A stretch of DNA of 64,000 nt from Pseudomonas triticicola (GTDB taxonomy: Bacteria; Pseudomonadota; Gammaproteobacteria; Pseudomonadales; Pseudomonadaceae). The translations under genes were made by a program, and so were the position numbers. This document shows positions 27,411 through 36,647 of the stretch, one piece after another. The DNA is taken from the NCBI RefSeq assembly GCF_019145375.1, contig NZ_JAHSTX010000001.1, positions 1,773,001-1,837,000 of the forward strand, read 5' to 3'. The notes under the pieces are model-generated. The model did no database searches. It was not told the DNA's origin and worked only from the letters and a program-made list of their open reading frames with translations. Position 1 is the stretch's first letter, and every line of letters begins with the position of its first letter.

Positions 27411-28085
27411 ATGGCCGTAAACATCAGCAATCTCACCCTGTCCACCCCGGTGGCCGTTTCGGCAACCAATCCGGTCGCACTTGAGCTCAACGGCGCCGAG
27501 GCCATTGCGCAGTTCCCCAGCATCGTCACGGTGTTGCCGGATGGATCGCTGCAACTGTCCGCGCCGACCAAAGGCGCTTCGAGCAAAAGCACCCACCGCA
27601 CGCGCTGTGAATGGAAAGAATCCTTCTATTGGCCGCTGGCCAGTGCCGCTGACCACCTCAACTATCAGGAAATGACCGTGACCAAGGTCAACTCTGCGCA
27701 GAAAGTCGTTATCTCGCAGATGCATGTGAAAAACGACGACAGCCCGGCCATCAAGGTGTTCTGGCAGAAAGGCAACATCACCATGGGCTTCCGCCAGAGC
27801 TTCAACCAGCCCACCCCGGTCAACACCACGGTGCTCAAGGGCGTACCGTTGGGGGCGAAGTTCAAGATCACCATTCGCGCCAACTCTGCCGGCGTGGCTC
27901 GAGTCACTGTCGACTACAACGGCGTGGTCGGCACATCAGGTGACTTGCAGCTCGACTCAACCTGGAATTCGCAGGTATTCAATTTCCACGGCGGGGTCTA
28001 CAACCAGATCGACTACACCGACGCCACGCCGCCGGAGGATGGCTCGATCTGCATCATCAGTGATCTGTTGATTTCGCATACTTAG
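27411..28085 (+). CDS. Polysaccharide lyase family 7 (alginate lyase 2 type)
   Basis: This is a 224-residue beta-jelly-roll protein. Three PL7 regions are visible: RCEWKE near residue 64 (usually R-S/T-E), ISQMHVK near 103 with the Gln and His active-site residues, and FNFHGGVYNQ near 190 (usually Y-KAG-YNQ). No signal peptide is evident (it opens MAVNISNLTLSTPVAVSATN), so export would need another route. PL7 lyases cut alginate by beta-elimination. CAGGAG lies before ATG. The gene stands alone between the MFS gene and a terminator. Confidence 0.8.
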   Translation: MAVNISNLTLSTPVAVSATNPVALELNGAEAIAQFPSIVTVLPDGSLQLSAPTKGASSKSTHRTRCEWKESFYWPLASAADHLNYQEMTVTKVNSAQKVVISQMHVKNDDSPAIKVFWQKGNITMGFRQSFNQPTPVNTTVLKGVPLGAKFKITIRANSAGVARVTVDYNGVVGTSGDLQLDSTWNSQVFNFHGGVYNQIDYTDATPPEDGSICIISDLLISHT

Positions 28086-28098
28086 GCGCTGAAACGAG

Positions 28099-28134
28099 CA
28101 AGGGCCTGCGTCAGCTTTCGCTGGCAGGCCCTTG
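28099..28134. terminator. Bidirectional terminator hairpin
   Basis: CAAGGGCCTGC (28099-28109) pairs perfectly with GCAGGCCCTTG (28124-28134), and an inner CAGC/GCTG extends the stem with a TTTC loop. It sits between the convergent lyase and aldehyde dehydrogenase genes. A strong T-run is missing on both sides. Confidence 0.7.
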
Positions 28135-28152
28135 TGCAGGTCCAGACGCCAA

Positions 28153-29643
28153 CTACGACGCGTCGATCCAGATGGTTTTCAGTTCAGTGTATTGGTCGTG
28201 CGCCCAGATCGACTTGTCACGTCCACCGAATCCCGATTCCTTGTAACCGCCGAACGGCGTCGAGGCATCGCCTTCGCCGAAGCAGTTGACCGTGACGATC
28301 CCCGCGCGAATGCCGCGTGACAACTTCAGCGCGTTGCGCAGGTTGCCGGTGTAGGCCGAAGCGGCCAGGCCATAGGCGGTGTCGTTGGCCAGAGCGATGG
28401 CTTCATCGACTGTCTGGAAGGTCGTGACGCTCAGCACCGGGCCAAAGATTTCCTCCTGGAACAGGCGACTATTGCGGCTGACCCCATCGACGATGGTCGG
28501 CTCGACGAAGATATCGTTGCGGGTCTGACCGCCCACCAACACACTCAGGTTTTCATCTCGAGCGAGATCAAGATACGAACGCACCTTGTCGAAATGTGCC
28601 TTGCTGATCATCGAGCCCAAACGGTTCTCCGGGTCCAGCGGGTCACCCATTTTCCAGTCGCCGAGGTGCGCCTGAACGCGCTGCAAGAGTTCGTCCTTGA
28701 TGTCGGCGTGGACGATCAGGCGCGATGAGGCCGAGCAGTTCTCGCCCATGTTCCAGAACGCGCCATTGACCACATGCTGCGCGACCACATCGATGTCTTC
28801 GACATCGTTCATGACCACCGCCGGGTTCTTGCCGCCGCACTCGAGCACGATGCGTTTCAGGTTGGATTCGCTGGAGTATTTGAGGAACAGCCGGCCGGTG
28901 TCGGTCGAGCCGGTGAAGCTGACCATTGCCACATCGGGATGACGCCCCAGCGGCTCGCCCGCCTCCTTGCCGCCGCCGGGCACGACATTGAACACACCGG
29001 CAGGAATACCCGCCTGATGCGCCAGTTCGGCGACACGCAAGGTGCTCAGCGTGGTTTCCTTGGCCGGTTTGACCACGATCGAACAGCCTGCGGCCAGTGA
29101 CGGGCCGATCTTCCAGGCGAGCATCAGCAGCGGGAAATTCCATGGCAACACCAGCCCGACCACGCCGATCGGCTCGCGCACGACCATGGTCACCGCGCCG
29201 GAACCGACCGGCGCCGTGGCGTCGTAAATCTTGTCGATCAGCTCGGCGTGCCAGCGCAGGGTATGGATGGTTTCCGGCACGTCGATGGTCTGGCACTCAC
29301 GAATTGGCTTGCCACTGTCCAGGCTTTCCAGCACCGCCAGTTCATGAGCGTTGTCTTCCAGCAATTGGGCAAAGCGCAGCAACACCGACTTGCGCGCCGA
29401 CGGTGCGAGTGACTGCCAGCGGCCGTCATCAAACGCTGCTTTCGCTGCTGCAACGGCCTGATCGATATCGTCGGCATCACACGCGGTAATCTCGGTCAGC
29501 ACCTGCTCGGTGGCCGGATTGGTCGTGGTGAACGTCTTGCCGGACTTTGCCGGGCAAAAACGCCCATTGATAAAAGCCTGATGGCGAAATTCCAGCTGCC
29601 CCGCCAGTTCACGGTATTGCTCTTTACTCAGCAGATCTGCCAT
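28153..29643 (-). CDS. NAD(P)-dependent aldehyde dehydrogenase (PuuC/KauB-like)
   Basis: This 496-residue enzyme has the ALDH hallmarks: PWNFPLLMLAWKIGPSLAAG, SFTGSTDTGR near 245, the catalytic Glu in LECGGKNPAVV and Cys in NMGENCSASSR near 302, and EIFGPVLSV. The wording is closest to the PuuC/4-guanidinobutyraldehyde group, which oxidises amino-aldehydes. ATG 29643 is preceded by GAGGAGG at 8 bases; a start 18 bases upstream lacks support. It is last gene of the minus-strand run and begins 1 base after the DapA-family stop. In context it may oxidise a semialdehyde made by the lyase or oxidase. Confidence 0.9.
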   Translation of the reverse strand: MADLLSKEQYRELAGQLEFRHQAFINGRFCPAKSGKTFTTTNPATEQVLTEITACDADDIDQAVAAAKAAFDDGRWQSLAPSARKSVLLRFAQLLEDNAHELAVLESLDSGKPIRECQTIDVPETIHTLRWHAELIDKIYDATAPVGSGAVTMVVREPIGVVGLVLPWNFPLLMLAWKIGPSLAAGCSIVVKPAKETTLSTLRVAELAHQAGIPAGVFNVVPGGGKEAGEPLGRHPDVAMVSFTGSTDTGRLFLKYSSESNLKRIVLECGGKNPAVVMNDVEDIDVVAQHVVNGAFWNMGENCSASSRLIVHADIKDELLQRVQAHLGDWKMGDPLDPENRLGSMISKAHFDKVRSYLDLARDENLSVLVGGQTRNDIFVEPTIVDGVSRNSRLFQEEIFGPVLSVTTFQTVDEAIALANDTAYGLAASAYTGNLRNALKLSRGIRAGIVTVNCFGEGDASTPFGGYKESGFGGRDKSIWAHDQYTELKTIWIDAS

Positions 29644-29644
29644 T

Positions 29645-30547
29645 TCAAGCCTCCTCGACAATGCGCGCGACGTTCTTCTGCAGGGTTTCGATGACGTTTT
29701 TCAGTTGCTCTTTCTCGGCGGGCTCCAGCGCTTGCAATGGTGCGCGTACACCGCCGGCACGCAGGCCGCTGAGTTCGCTGCCATGCTTGATCGACTGCAC
29801 GAACTTGCCGCTCTCGAGGACGTCCATCAGCGGCAACATCGCCGACATGATCCGCCGGCCCTTGTCGAAGTTCTTCTCCAGTACGCAGGCTTCGTACAGC
29901 GCAATGTGTTCACGCGGGATGAAGTTGGAACCAGCGCAGACCCAGCTGCGTGCGCCCCAGGCAAAGAACTCCAGCGCCTGATCATCCCAGCCGCAGGACA
30001 ACTGGATCTGCGGGTGCGAGTGAGCCAGACGATGCAGCCGGGCGGTCTCGCCCGAACTTTCCTTGATCGCGGCGATGTTCTTGCAATCGGCAATGGCAGC
30101 GAAGAATTCATCGCCCATCGCTACGCCCATCCGCGACGGATAGTTGTAAAGCATGATCGGCAGACCGGCGGCCTTGTCCACAGCGAGCACGTGGGCGGCG
30201 ATCTCTTTCTGCGTCGGCAAGGCATACGGCGGCGAGCCGACCAGAATCGCGTCTGCTTGCAGTGCCTTGGCCTTCTCGGCGAAGTACACCGAATCTTCGG
30301 TACGAATGCCGCCAGTGCCAACCACCAGTGGCAAGCGCCCGCGAATGACCTCTTTCGCGCGCTGGGCCACGGCGACCCGCTCCTCTGCGGTGTGCGCGTA
30401 ATACTCGCCGGTCGAACCGCCGATCACGATGCCGTGCACCCCGGACTCGATCAGGTATTCGATTACTTCGGAGAACGCCGCATAGTCGATCTGGCCATCG
30501 GCGGACAACGGGGTAATGGCCGGGGTAAAGATTCCATCAAAGTTCAT
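29645..30547 (-). CDS. Dihydrodipicolinate synthase (DapA)-family lyase/deaminase
   Basis: This 300-residue TIM-barrel protein has the family's GGSTGEY near 47, YNYPSRMG with the catalytic Tyr near 134, and the Schiff-base Lys in AAIKESSG near 162. It differs from biosynthetic DapA (the IGGSTGEYYAHTAEER loop) and sits in a catabolic operon. Relatives include 4-hydroxy-pyrroline-2-carboxylate deaminase and sugar-acid aldolases. Placed between an FAD amine oxidase and an aldehyde dehydrogenase, the deaminase role is attractive but unproven. ATG 30547 is used; GAGAAAACCC precedes it. Confidence 0.87.
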   Translation of the reverse strand: MNFDGIFTPAITPLSADGQIDYAAFSEVIEYLIESGVHGIVIGGSTGEYYAHTAEERVAVAQRAKEVIRGRLPLVVGTGGIRTEDSVYFAEKAKALQADAILVGSPPYALPTQKEIAAHVLAVDKAAGLPIMLYNYPSRMGVAMGDEFFAAIADCKNIAAIKESSGETARLHRLAHSHPQIQLSCGWDDQALEFFAWGARSWVCAGSNFIPREHIALYEACVLEKNFDKGRRIMSAMLPLMDVLESGKFVQSIKHGSELSGLRAGGVRAPLQALEPAEKEQLKNVIETLQKNVARIVEEA

Positions 30548-30595
30548 CGGGTTTTCTCCAGGGTTCAATATTCAGGATTTCGGGCTTCAGGTAAT

Positions 30596-31912
30596 TCAGC
30601 TTTCTCTGCCGGCGCGGTACTGCCCCCACTTGAGGTTCATGTTCACCCCCAGCGATAGGAACGGTTCTGGCGGGTTGCTGTTGGGACCGGGGGTTTGCAG
30701 GAGGAAATCGATCAGCCCGTCGCGTTGCCCGGCCAGCCAGTCGGCCAGCAACTTGCCAGTGACAGTGCCGCGAGTGACACCGAGGCCGTTGCAGCCCAGC
30801 GCGCCGTAGACGTTGGGCGCCAGCTCACCGAAAAAGCCGTTGTGATTGCGCGACATCGCCAGCGCGCCGCCCCAGGTGTAGTCGAACGTGACGTTGGGCA
30901 GCATCGGGAAACGCTGGTCGAACGACGCCTTGTGCCGGCGCACGAAACGCTCGTTGTATTTGCGGTTGCTGCGACCATCGGGGTTAAAGGTGAAGCTGTT
31001 GCGGATCAGCAAGCGGTTGTCTGGCGTGCGGCGCACCGTGGTGCCGAACGGATCAGCGGGAATGGCGCCCCAGAACGGTTTGCCACCGAGGCGCGCCTGC
31101 TCTTCATCGGTCAGCGGCCGGGTGATGCTGGCGTAGGTGTAGATCGGCAACATGCGCCCTTGGAGGAAACCGAAACGCATGCCGAAGGAATTGTTCGCCA
31201 GAATCAGTTTGTCGGCCGTGATGCTGCCGTGGGCATGTTTAAGAACCGTCTTGGCGCCGTACTCGACTTCGAGAATCGGCGTGCGCTCATACAGCGTGAC
31301 GTTGGCAGGCAGATTGTCGGCCAGGCCTTTGACCAGCCCGGATGGCTGCAGCAACACCGCGCCCGGCGTGAACAATGCCTTGCGGTAGAAATGCGTGCCC
31401 AGATGTTCAGGCAACTCATCGGCGTCGATCATTTGAAACGGCTGATCGAGTTTCTCCAGACCGCGACGATAGGCATCGAGCACGGCGATACCGCGATTCT
31501 CCACGGCAGCCTGATATTTGCCGCACGCCTTCATCTGACAGTCGATGCGGTACTGATCGACCAGATCACGCAGGATCGACTGACCGGCCAGATTGAGTTT
31601 CAGACTGGTGCGCGCCAGTGCAATGTCACCGATGTAATCGTCGGCGCCGATATCGTGCGGCAGGTCAATCGCGAAACCGGCATTGCGCCCCGAAGGCCCT
31701 AATCCAACCTCCTGTGCTTCGACCAGTACTACTTCGTCATCGGGAAAATTCAACGCCAGTTGCCGCGCACAGGCGAGTCCGGTGAAACCGGCGCCGATGA
31801 TCACCCACCGCGCCGAGCGCTGCCCACGGTGCGCAGGCTCGGGGCTACGCGGTTTGCTCAGATGAAACCAGCCACAACTGTCATCATCGGCGGGTAATGA
31901 ACTGACTTTCAT
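30596..31912 (-). CDS. FAD-dependent amine/amino-acid oxidoreductase (DAO family)
   Basis: This is a 438-residue protein whose FAD Rossmann motif WVIIGAGFTGLACARQL starts at about residue 36, after a variable N-terminus. GPSGRNAGFAIDLPHDIG and the late GCNGLGVTRGTVTGKLLADW are typical of the DAO family, most like PuuB-type gamma-glutamylputrescine oxidases. Such enzymes oxidise secondary amines, N-methyl amines or D-amino acids to imines. It lies 48 bases before the DapA-family gene on the same strand. The substrate is probably an amine freed by demethylation of a betaine. Confidence 0.87.
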   Translation of the reverse strand: MKVSSLPADDDSCGWFHLSKPRSPEPAHRGQRSARWVIIGAGFTGLACARQLALNFPDDEVVLVEAQEVGLGPSGRNAGFAIDLPHDIGADDYIGDIALARTSLKLNLAGQSILRDLVDQYRIDCQMKACGKYQAAVENRGIAVLDAYRRGLEKLDQPFQMIDADELPEHLGTHFYRKALFTPGAVLLQPSGLVKGLADNLPANVTLYERTPILEVEYGAKTVLKHAHGSITADKLILANNSFGMRFGFLQGRMLPIYTYASITRPLTDEEQARLGGKPFWGAIPADPFGTTVRRTPDNRLLIRNSFTFNPDGRSNRKYNERFVRRHKASFDQRFPMLPNVTFDYTWGGALAMSRNHNGFFGELAPNVYGALGCNGLGVTRGTVTGKLLADWLAGQRDGLIDFLLQTPGPNSNPPEPFLSLGVNMNLKWGQYRAGRES

Positions 31913-32036
31913 AGTGTTGAACCGTTAATCGTTGAAGTTGCAAAACGCACGCGGCACAAAGCGAACGCACGCAGTGGCGTTGATCCGAAACTGGTAAAAC
32001 CGTGACTGGCGCAAACAGTCAGTTCGCGCGGCTGAT

Positions 32037-33098
32037 TCAGTAGCTGGCGGCTAAGGCATAGCGCCCGTTGCTGGCAGAGTCGCTGGCGTAGTGGTAATCC
32101 CTGAACGTCATCGGCGGTAAGCCGAACAGATCCTTGAAGCGCTTGTAGAAGTGCGGATAACTGACAAATCCGGTCGCCAGTGCCACGTCTGTCATCGAGC
32201 GATCACTTTGCACGATCAATTGCCGTGCGCGGGTCAGGCGCAACTCCAGGTAATAGCGATTGGGCGCAGCGTTCAGATAGCGCGCGAACCGGCGTTCCAA
32301 TTGTCGGCGCGACACTCCGACGTGACTGGCGATGGCATCGATTTCCATCGGTTCCTCGATGTTGTTTTCCATCAGGTCGATGGCGATGTTCAGCGGCTTG
32401 GGAATCGCTGCAGGCCGAACACCGTCGGCAGCTCCCGCAGGTTTGCCATGTGCCGGCTGATGGACCCGTTTGATTTCATCGAGCAGCGCCGCATCGTTGT
32501 GCGAACCCAGTTCTTGCATGATCGCCAGGGTCATATCCAGTGCCGCATGAGCGTTGGCACAAGTGGCTCGGCGCTGAGCGACGATGAATTCACGGCTGGA
32601 GGCTTTCAACTGCGGGAAGTATTCGCTGAGCAAACCGCAGCTGTCGCGGTGACAGGCGAATTCCTCAGCGCCGAGCAAACCTGCATCAGCCAGATGGAAC
32701 GCCGCATTCCAGCAGCCGGCAACGATGCCCTTGCCAGCGGTTTTCTTCAGCACCCGGCGCAACAGCGGTTGCGGCGCCAGGCGGACGCGCTGACCGCCCA
32801 TCACAATCAGCGCGTCATGGTTGAAGCCCTCTGCGACCAGTCGTTGCGAATCGACAGGCACGCCAATATCGCTTTCGACACGTCCGCCCTTGAGCGACCA
32901 GATCGAGACGGTGTACAGCGTTTCGCCGTTGATGAGGTTGCCGGTAGCCAGCGCGTCCATTGCCGTGGACAGGGTCGTCAGGGAGAAATGCTCGAGCAGC
33001 ACGAAGGCCACTCGCACCACCCGGGCCTGTCCGGCCACCGACGCGGACTGGCGAAAGCCGATGTTCTGCTGCTTCAACGGACTCTGAAAGGTTTCCAT
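32037..33098 (-). CDS. GlxA-family AraC-type transcriptional regulator
   Basis: This 353-residue regulator has an N-terminal DJ-1/PfpI-like domain (VRVAFVLLEHFSLTTLSTAM, GIVAGCWNAAFHLADAGLL). Its C-terminal AraC DNA-binding domain has two helix-turn-helix units (IDAIASHVGVSRRQLERRFA and TDVALATGFVSYPHFYKRFK). GbdR, CdhR and SouR, which control betaine, carnitine and sarcosine catabolism in Pseudomonas, have this architecture. ATG 33098 follows GAGGCGAAG. Placement between ProX and the FAD oxidase suggests it activates the flanking genes in response to a betaine-like ligand. Confidence 0.88.
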   Translation of the reverse strand: METFQSPLKQQNIGFRQSASVAGQARVVRVAFVLLEHFSLTTLSTAMDALATGNLINGETLYTVSIWSLKGGRVESDIGVPVDSQRLVAEGFNHDALIVMGGQRVRLAPQPLLRRVLKKTAGKGIVAGCWNAAFHLADAGLLGAEEFACHRDSCGLLSEYFPQLKASSREFIVAQRRATCANAHAALDMTLAIMQELGSHNDAALLDEIKRVHQPAHGKPAGAADGVRPAAIPKPLNIAIDLMENNIEEPMEIDAIASHVGVSRRQLERRFARYLNAAPNRYYLELRLTRARQLIVQSDRSMTDVALATGFVSYPHFYKRFKDLFGLPPMTFRDYHYASDSASNGRYALAASY

Positions 33099-33185
33099 CT
33101 TCGCCTCACTCACTTGCCGTTCACTGACACCTGCGACCGCAACGTTGGCGACGGGCTGAGCCGTCGCCAAGTGCACTCGAACCGA

Positions 33186-34196
33186 TTACTTCGCCGCCGC
33201 GCGTGCGTCGCTCAACCAACCGTCATAAGCCTGCTGATTGGCCTTGATCCATTCAGCGGCGTGACGCTTGATGTCGGCGAGGGATTTTTCACCCTTTTGC
33301 ATGCGCAGGTTCTGTTCGCTTTCCGCGCTGGTCGGAATGCTGACCTCGGAGAGGAATTTGCGCGCCACCGGGTTCTTCTCGGCGAATTCCTTGTTCATCA
33401 CGGCATTGACTGTGTCTACCGGGAAACCAAGGTTCTTGCCGTCATGGAAGGTGTCTTTGCTTTCCTTGCCATCTGGCAGCGAGGTGAACGGCACTGGCAA
33501 CCAGACCACATCGCGTCCTTCCACCAGCACGCCGGCAATCCACTGCGGTACCCAAGTGAAGAACAGCACTGGTTTACCCTGTTGAAAGCGCGTGATGGTG
33601 TCGGCCATCAAGGCGAAATACGAGCCGCGGTTATCCACCACGGTCGGACCGAGACCATAGGCCTTCATGTGATGTTCGATCATGATTTCGCAGCCCCAGC
33701 CCGGGTTGCAGCCGGTCAGGTCGGCCTTGCCATCGCCGTTGCTGTCGAACAGTTTGGCGATCTCTGGCTTTTTCAGATCGGACAGGTCCTTGATCTGGTA
33801 AGCCTCGGCGGTTTTCTTGTCGATCATGTAGCCTTGCAGCACGCCTTTCATGACCTGCCCGACCTTGACCATCACGTCGTCGCCACCGGCCTTTTCATAA
33901 AACGCCTGGTGCAGCATTTCCCATTCATGCACGGTGAAATCCGCATCGCCGTAGGACAGCGCGAGAAACATCGCCGGGTAGTCGACCTCTTTTGGCGCTT
34001 TCACGTCGTAGCCCAATTCCTTGAGACCGGCGATCACCACTTCACCGCGAAAACGCTCTTCGGCGATGCTCGGGAAAATCGGCGTGATCGACACACCGGC
34101 GCCCGGTTTGTTGGCATCGGCTGCGTAGACTGTCGAGCACAACAGAGTGCCGAACAACGAAGCCATCAGGCCTTTCTTGAAAGTTGTCAGTTTCAT
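33186..34196 (-). CDS. proX: Betaine ABC transporter substrate-binding protein (ProX type)
   Basis: This is a 336-residue periplasmic protein with signal peptide (LFGTLLCSTVYA, then ADAN). It aligns through its length with E. coli ProX (SDGKADLTGCNPGWGCE-like segment GDGKADLTGCNPGWGCEIMI). Trp residues at the three aromatic-box positions of ProX are visible in VHEWEMLHQ, NPGWGCE and FFTWVPQWI. Such boxes hold quaternary ammonium groups by cation-pi contacts. So the ligand is very likely a betaine-type compound. It is the third gene of proV-proW-proX. The exact ligand is unknown. Confidence 0.92.
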   Translation of the reverse strand: MKLTTFKKGLMASLFGTLLCSTVYAADANKPGAGVSITPIFPSIAEERFRGEVVIAGLKELGYDVKAPKEVDYPAMFLALSYGDADFTVHEWEMLHQAFYEKAGGDDVMVKVGQVMKGVLQGYMIDKKTAEAYQIKDLSDLKKPEIAKLFDSNGDGKADLTGCNPGWGCEIMIEHHMKAYGLGPTVVDNRGSYFALMADTITRFQQGKPVLFFTWVPQWIAGVLVEGRDVVWLPVPFTSLPDGKESKDTFHDGKNLGFPVDTVNAVMNKEFAEKNPVARKFLSEVSIPTSAESEQNLRMQKGEKSLADIKRHAAEWIKANQQAYDGWLSDARAAAK

Positions 34197-34238
34197 GTTT
34201 CACCACGCTTGAAAGTGTTTATGGGTGAGCAGGCAAAT

Positions 34239-35192
34239 TCAGTTGGTCACGGGACGTGCAACGGTTTTCTTTTTTTTCAGTTTCATCAGCAGCCCTACCG
34301 GGCCGGTGTCATACCAGCGCTGACCGGTAGCCAGATCGCTGCTGCGTTCGCCCATGGCCTGGGTCAATCGGTCGAGAAACACCGCCAGCAACACCAGACC
34401 GGCGCCGCCGACACTGGCCAGGCCCATGTCGAGGCGGCCGATGCCGCTCAACACCATCAGACCGAGACCACCCACCGAGATCATCGAGGCAACCACTACC
34501 ATCGACAGCGACAACATCAAGGTCTGATTGAGCCCGGCCATCATCGTTGGCGCTGCCAGCGGCAATTGCACCTTCAGCAGCATCTGCGTGGCCGTGCAGC
34601 CGAACGCCCGCGCCGCCTCGACCTTGTCGGCGGGCACCTGACGGATGCCGAGGTTGGTCAGCCGCACCAGCGGCGCGACGGAAAAGATGATGGTGACGAT
34701 CACCCCGGGTACGTTGCCGATGCCGAAGAGCATGACGACCGGCACCAGATAGACAAACGCTGGCAGCGTCTGCATGGCGTCCAGCACCGGGCGGATGATC
34801 ATTTCCGTGCGGTCACTGCGCGCACAGAAGATGCCCAGCGGGATGCCGATGACCGCGCAGAACAATAGCGACGTCAGCACCAGAGCCAGGGTGACCATCG
34901 CGTCGTTCCACACGCCGATCAGGCCGAGGCCGGTGAGCGTGGCGACACTGAAAATGGCGATGCGTCTACCGCCGATCTGCCAACTGATCAGACCGGCAAT
35001 GATGATGAAGACGGTGGGAGGTACCGACAGCAGGCTCCACTGCACGCCATCCAGGACCTGGTCGACCGGCCAGCGAATCGAGCGGAACACTTCACGGAAG
35101 TTGCTGACCAGATATTTGAGCGCGGTTTCGACCCACGAACCCAAAGGAATGTTGATGCTCTGGAAAGGATCCAGGATATTGAAATCTGACAT
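34239..35192 (-). CDS. proW: Betaine ABC transporter permease (ProW type)
   Basis: This is a 317-residue membrane protein with about six or seven segments. The permease coupling motif is EAARAFGCTATQMLLKVQLPLA near 190, and the start INIPLGSWVETALKYLVSNF matches ProW. It forms the membrane channel with ProV and ProX. It lies 51 bases after proV and 42 before proX. Length is slightly shorter than E. coli ProW (354), which has a longer N-terminal periplasmic part. Confidence 0.92.
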   Translation of the reverse strand: MSDFNILDPFQSINIPLGSWVETALKYLVSNFREVFRSIRWPVDQVLDGVQWSLLSVPPTVFIIIAGLISWQIGGRRIAIFSVATLTGLGLIGVWNDAMVTLALVLTSLLFCAVIGIPLGIFCARSDRTEMIIRPVLDAMQTLPAFVYLVPVVMLFGIGNVPGVIVTIIFSVAPLVRLTNLGIRQVPADKVEAARAFGCTATQMLLKVQLPLAAPTMMAGLNQTLMLSLSMVVVASMISVGGLGLMVLSGIGRLDMGLASVGGAGLVLLAVFLDRLTQAMGERSSDLATGQRWYDTGPVGLLMKLKKKKTVARPVTN

Positions 35193-35243
35193 GGTGCTAC
35201 CTCGCCCGCAGAAACTGCTTTATCAATTCTGACTGTTCGGAGT

Positions 35244-36278
35244 TCAGCTGTTACTTAGGCAGCTCAGTAAGTGTCCTTGGGAAATCGAACCTTTATAAAG
35301 TCCAACTTCATCGACCACCGGCATTGGAGTTGCCGACGCGGCAACAATATGAAAGATGTCTCGTAATGAGGCCTCAGCCTTGATCGTTACTTGACTGCCC
35401 GGCAGATAAACAACATTCGAATCCTGCTGGGCGATATCCCCGGCCTTCAATATTCGACTGGTGTCGAAACCATTGAAGAAGTCGCGCACATATTTATTCA
35501 CCGGGTTGCACAGCAGTTCACGCGGCGTGCCGATCTGAACCACGCGCCCGCCTTCCATGATCGCGATGCGATGGCCGATGCGTACCGCTTCTTCAATGTC
35601 GTGGGAGATGAAAATGATCGTGCGATCCTGCTCGGCCTGAAGTTTGATCAGCTCGCCTTGCATCTCGCTGCGGATCATCGGGTCGAGTGCGGAGAAAGCT
35701 TCGTCCATCAGCAGAATGGCGGGGTCGTTGGCCAGGGCGCGGGCAAGCCCAACGCGCTGCTGCATGCCGCCGGAGAGTTGATGCGGGAAGCTGAATTCCT
35801 GGCCGGAAAGTCCGACCTGCTCGAGGGCGCCCATGGCGCGGCAGTAGCGTTCTTTCTCGCTGACACCGCTGATTTCCAGACCGAAGCTGACGTTGTCGAT
35901 GACGCTCATGTGCGGCATCAGGGCGAACGACTGGAAGACCATGCCCATGTCCTTGCGCCGCACTTGCAACAGATCCTTGTCGCCCAGACCGGTGATTTCC
36001 TTGCCGTTGAGAAAGATCTTGCCGGAGGTCGGTTCGATCAACCGGTTGAACAAGCGGACCATGGTCGATTTGCCGGAGCCGGACAAACCCATGATCACAA
36101 AGATTTCGCCTCGGCGAACGGAAAAGTTGGCATCGAATACACCAATCGCCTGACCGGTCTTTTTGAATACTTCAGCTTTCGAGGCGCCCTCTTCAATCAT
36201 CTTCATGGCCAGCGCTGGCTGGCTGCCGAAGACTTTGAAAACATTCTTTACGCAGATGATCTCGTCGGAACTTGTCAT
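35244..36278 (-). CDS. proV: Betaine ABC transporter ATPase (ProV type)
   Basis: This 344-residue ATPase has Walker [14 protein letters not shown] near 65, signature [15 protein letters not shown], Walker [14 protein letters not shown] and switch His in [10 protein letters not shown]. An N-terminal [20 protein letters not shown] typical of ProV precedes the fold. A C-terminal part (about 290-344) is a single shortened CBS-like region, where E. coli ProV (400 residues) has two CBS domains. It is first gene of the minus-strand catabolic operon; GGAGG lies before its ATG. Confidence 0.93.
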   Translation of the reverse strand: MTSSDEIICVKNVFKVFGSQPALAMKMIEEGASKAEVFKKTGQAIGVFDANFSVRRGEIFVIMGLSGSGKSTMVRLFNRLIEPTSGKIFLNGKEITGLGDKDLLQVRRKDMGMVFQSFALMPHMSVIDNVSFGLEISGVSEKERYCRAMGALEQVGLSGQEFSFPHQLSGGMQQRVGLARALANDPAILLMDEAFSALDPMIRSEMQGELIKLQAEQDRTIIFISHDIEEAVRIGHRIAIMEGGRVVQIGTPRELLCNPVNKYVRDFFNGFDTSRILKAGDIAQQDSNVVYLPGSQVTIKAEASLRDIFHIVAASATPMPVVDEVGLYKGSISQGHLLSCLSNS

Positions 36279-36647
36279 ACCATGCCTCCTTCGTGTTGCA
36301 CTTCGATCGCTTTAAACAACAAGCAATCGAGCGAAACTGTTTTTGAACGGCAGCGGTAATCAATGAATGTTTTCACGACGGGTTTCCTTTTATTATTTTT
36401 GGGTGCCCAGGAAAGAGGGGATGTTGCAAATCTATTAGCATCACCGCACTTAATCCAACTACATTTACAGGGACAATTTGATAACGTCGGGTTATCGGTT
36501 GCGGGCTCGGGCATGGCTGACCGTTCGCCTTCGCACCATGAGCGACCGGGTCTATTCCCAAAGCGACGCTGGCGTGGCCCTGCGAGGAGCGTTCCGTTAC
36601 CCTCCACGCGCTTCGTTGGGGAGCTGTATCGTTAGGAGAGTGTACGA
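36279..36647. other. Divergent promoter region between proV and LysR gene
   Basis: This 369-base gap contains an AT-rich stretch near 36385-36402 and the proV leader with GGAGGCATGG-type ribosome binding site on the minus strand. Frames in it look like shadows. The LysR gene probably regulates from here; no sharp dyad was recognised. Confidence 0.45.

Noticed and set aside
32151..34868. 905-codon plus-strand frame spanning GlxA regulator and ProX
   Set aside because: It is an antisense shadow of two well-identified genes; His/Gln/Arg-rich with no domain.
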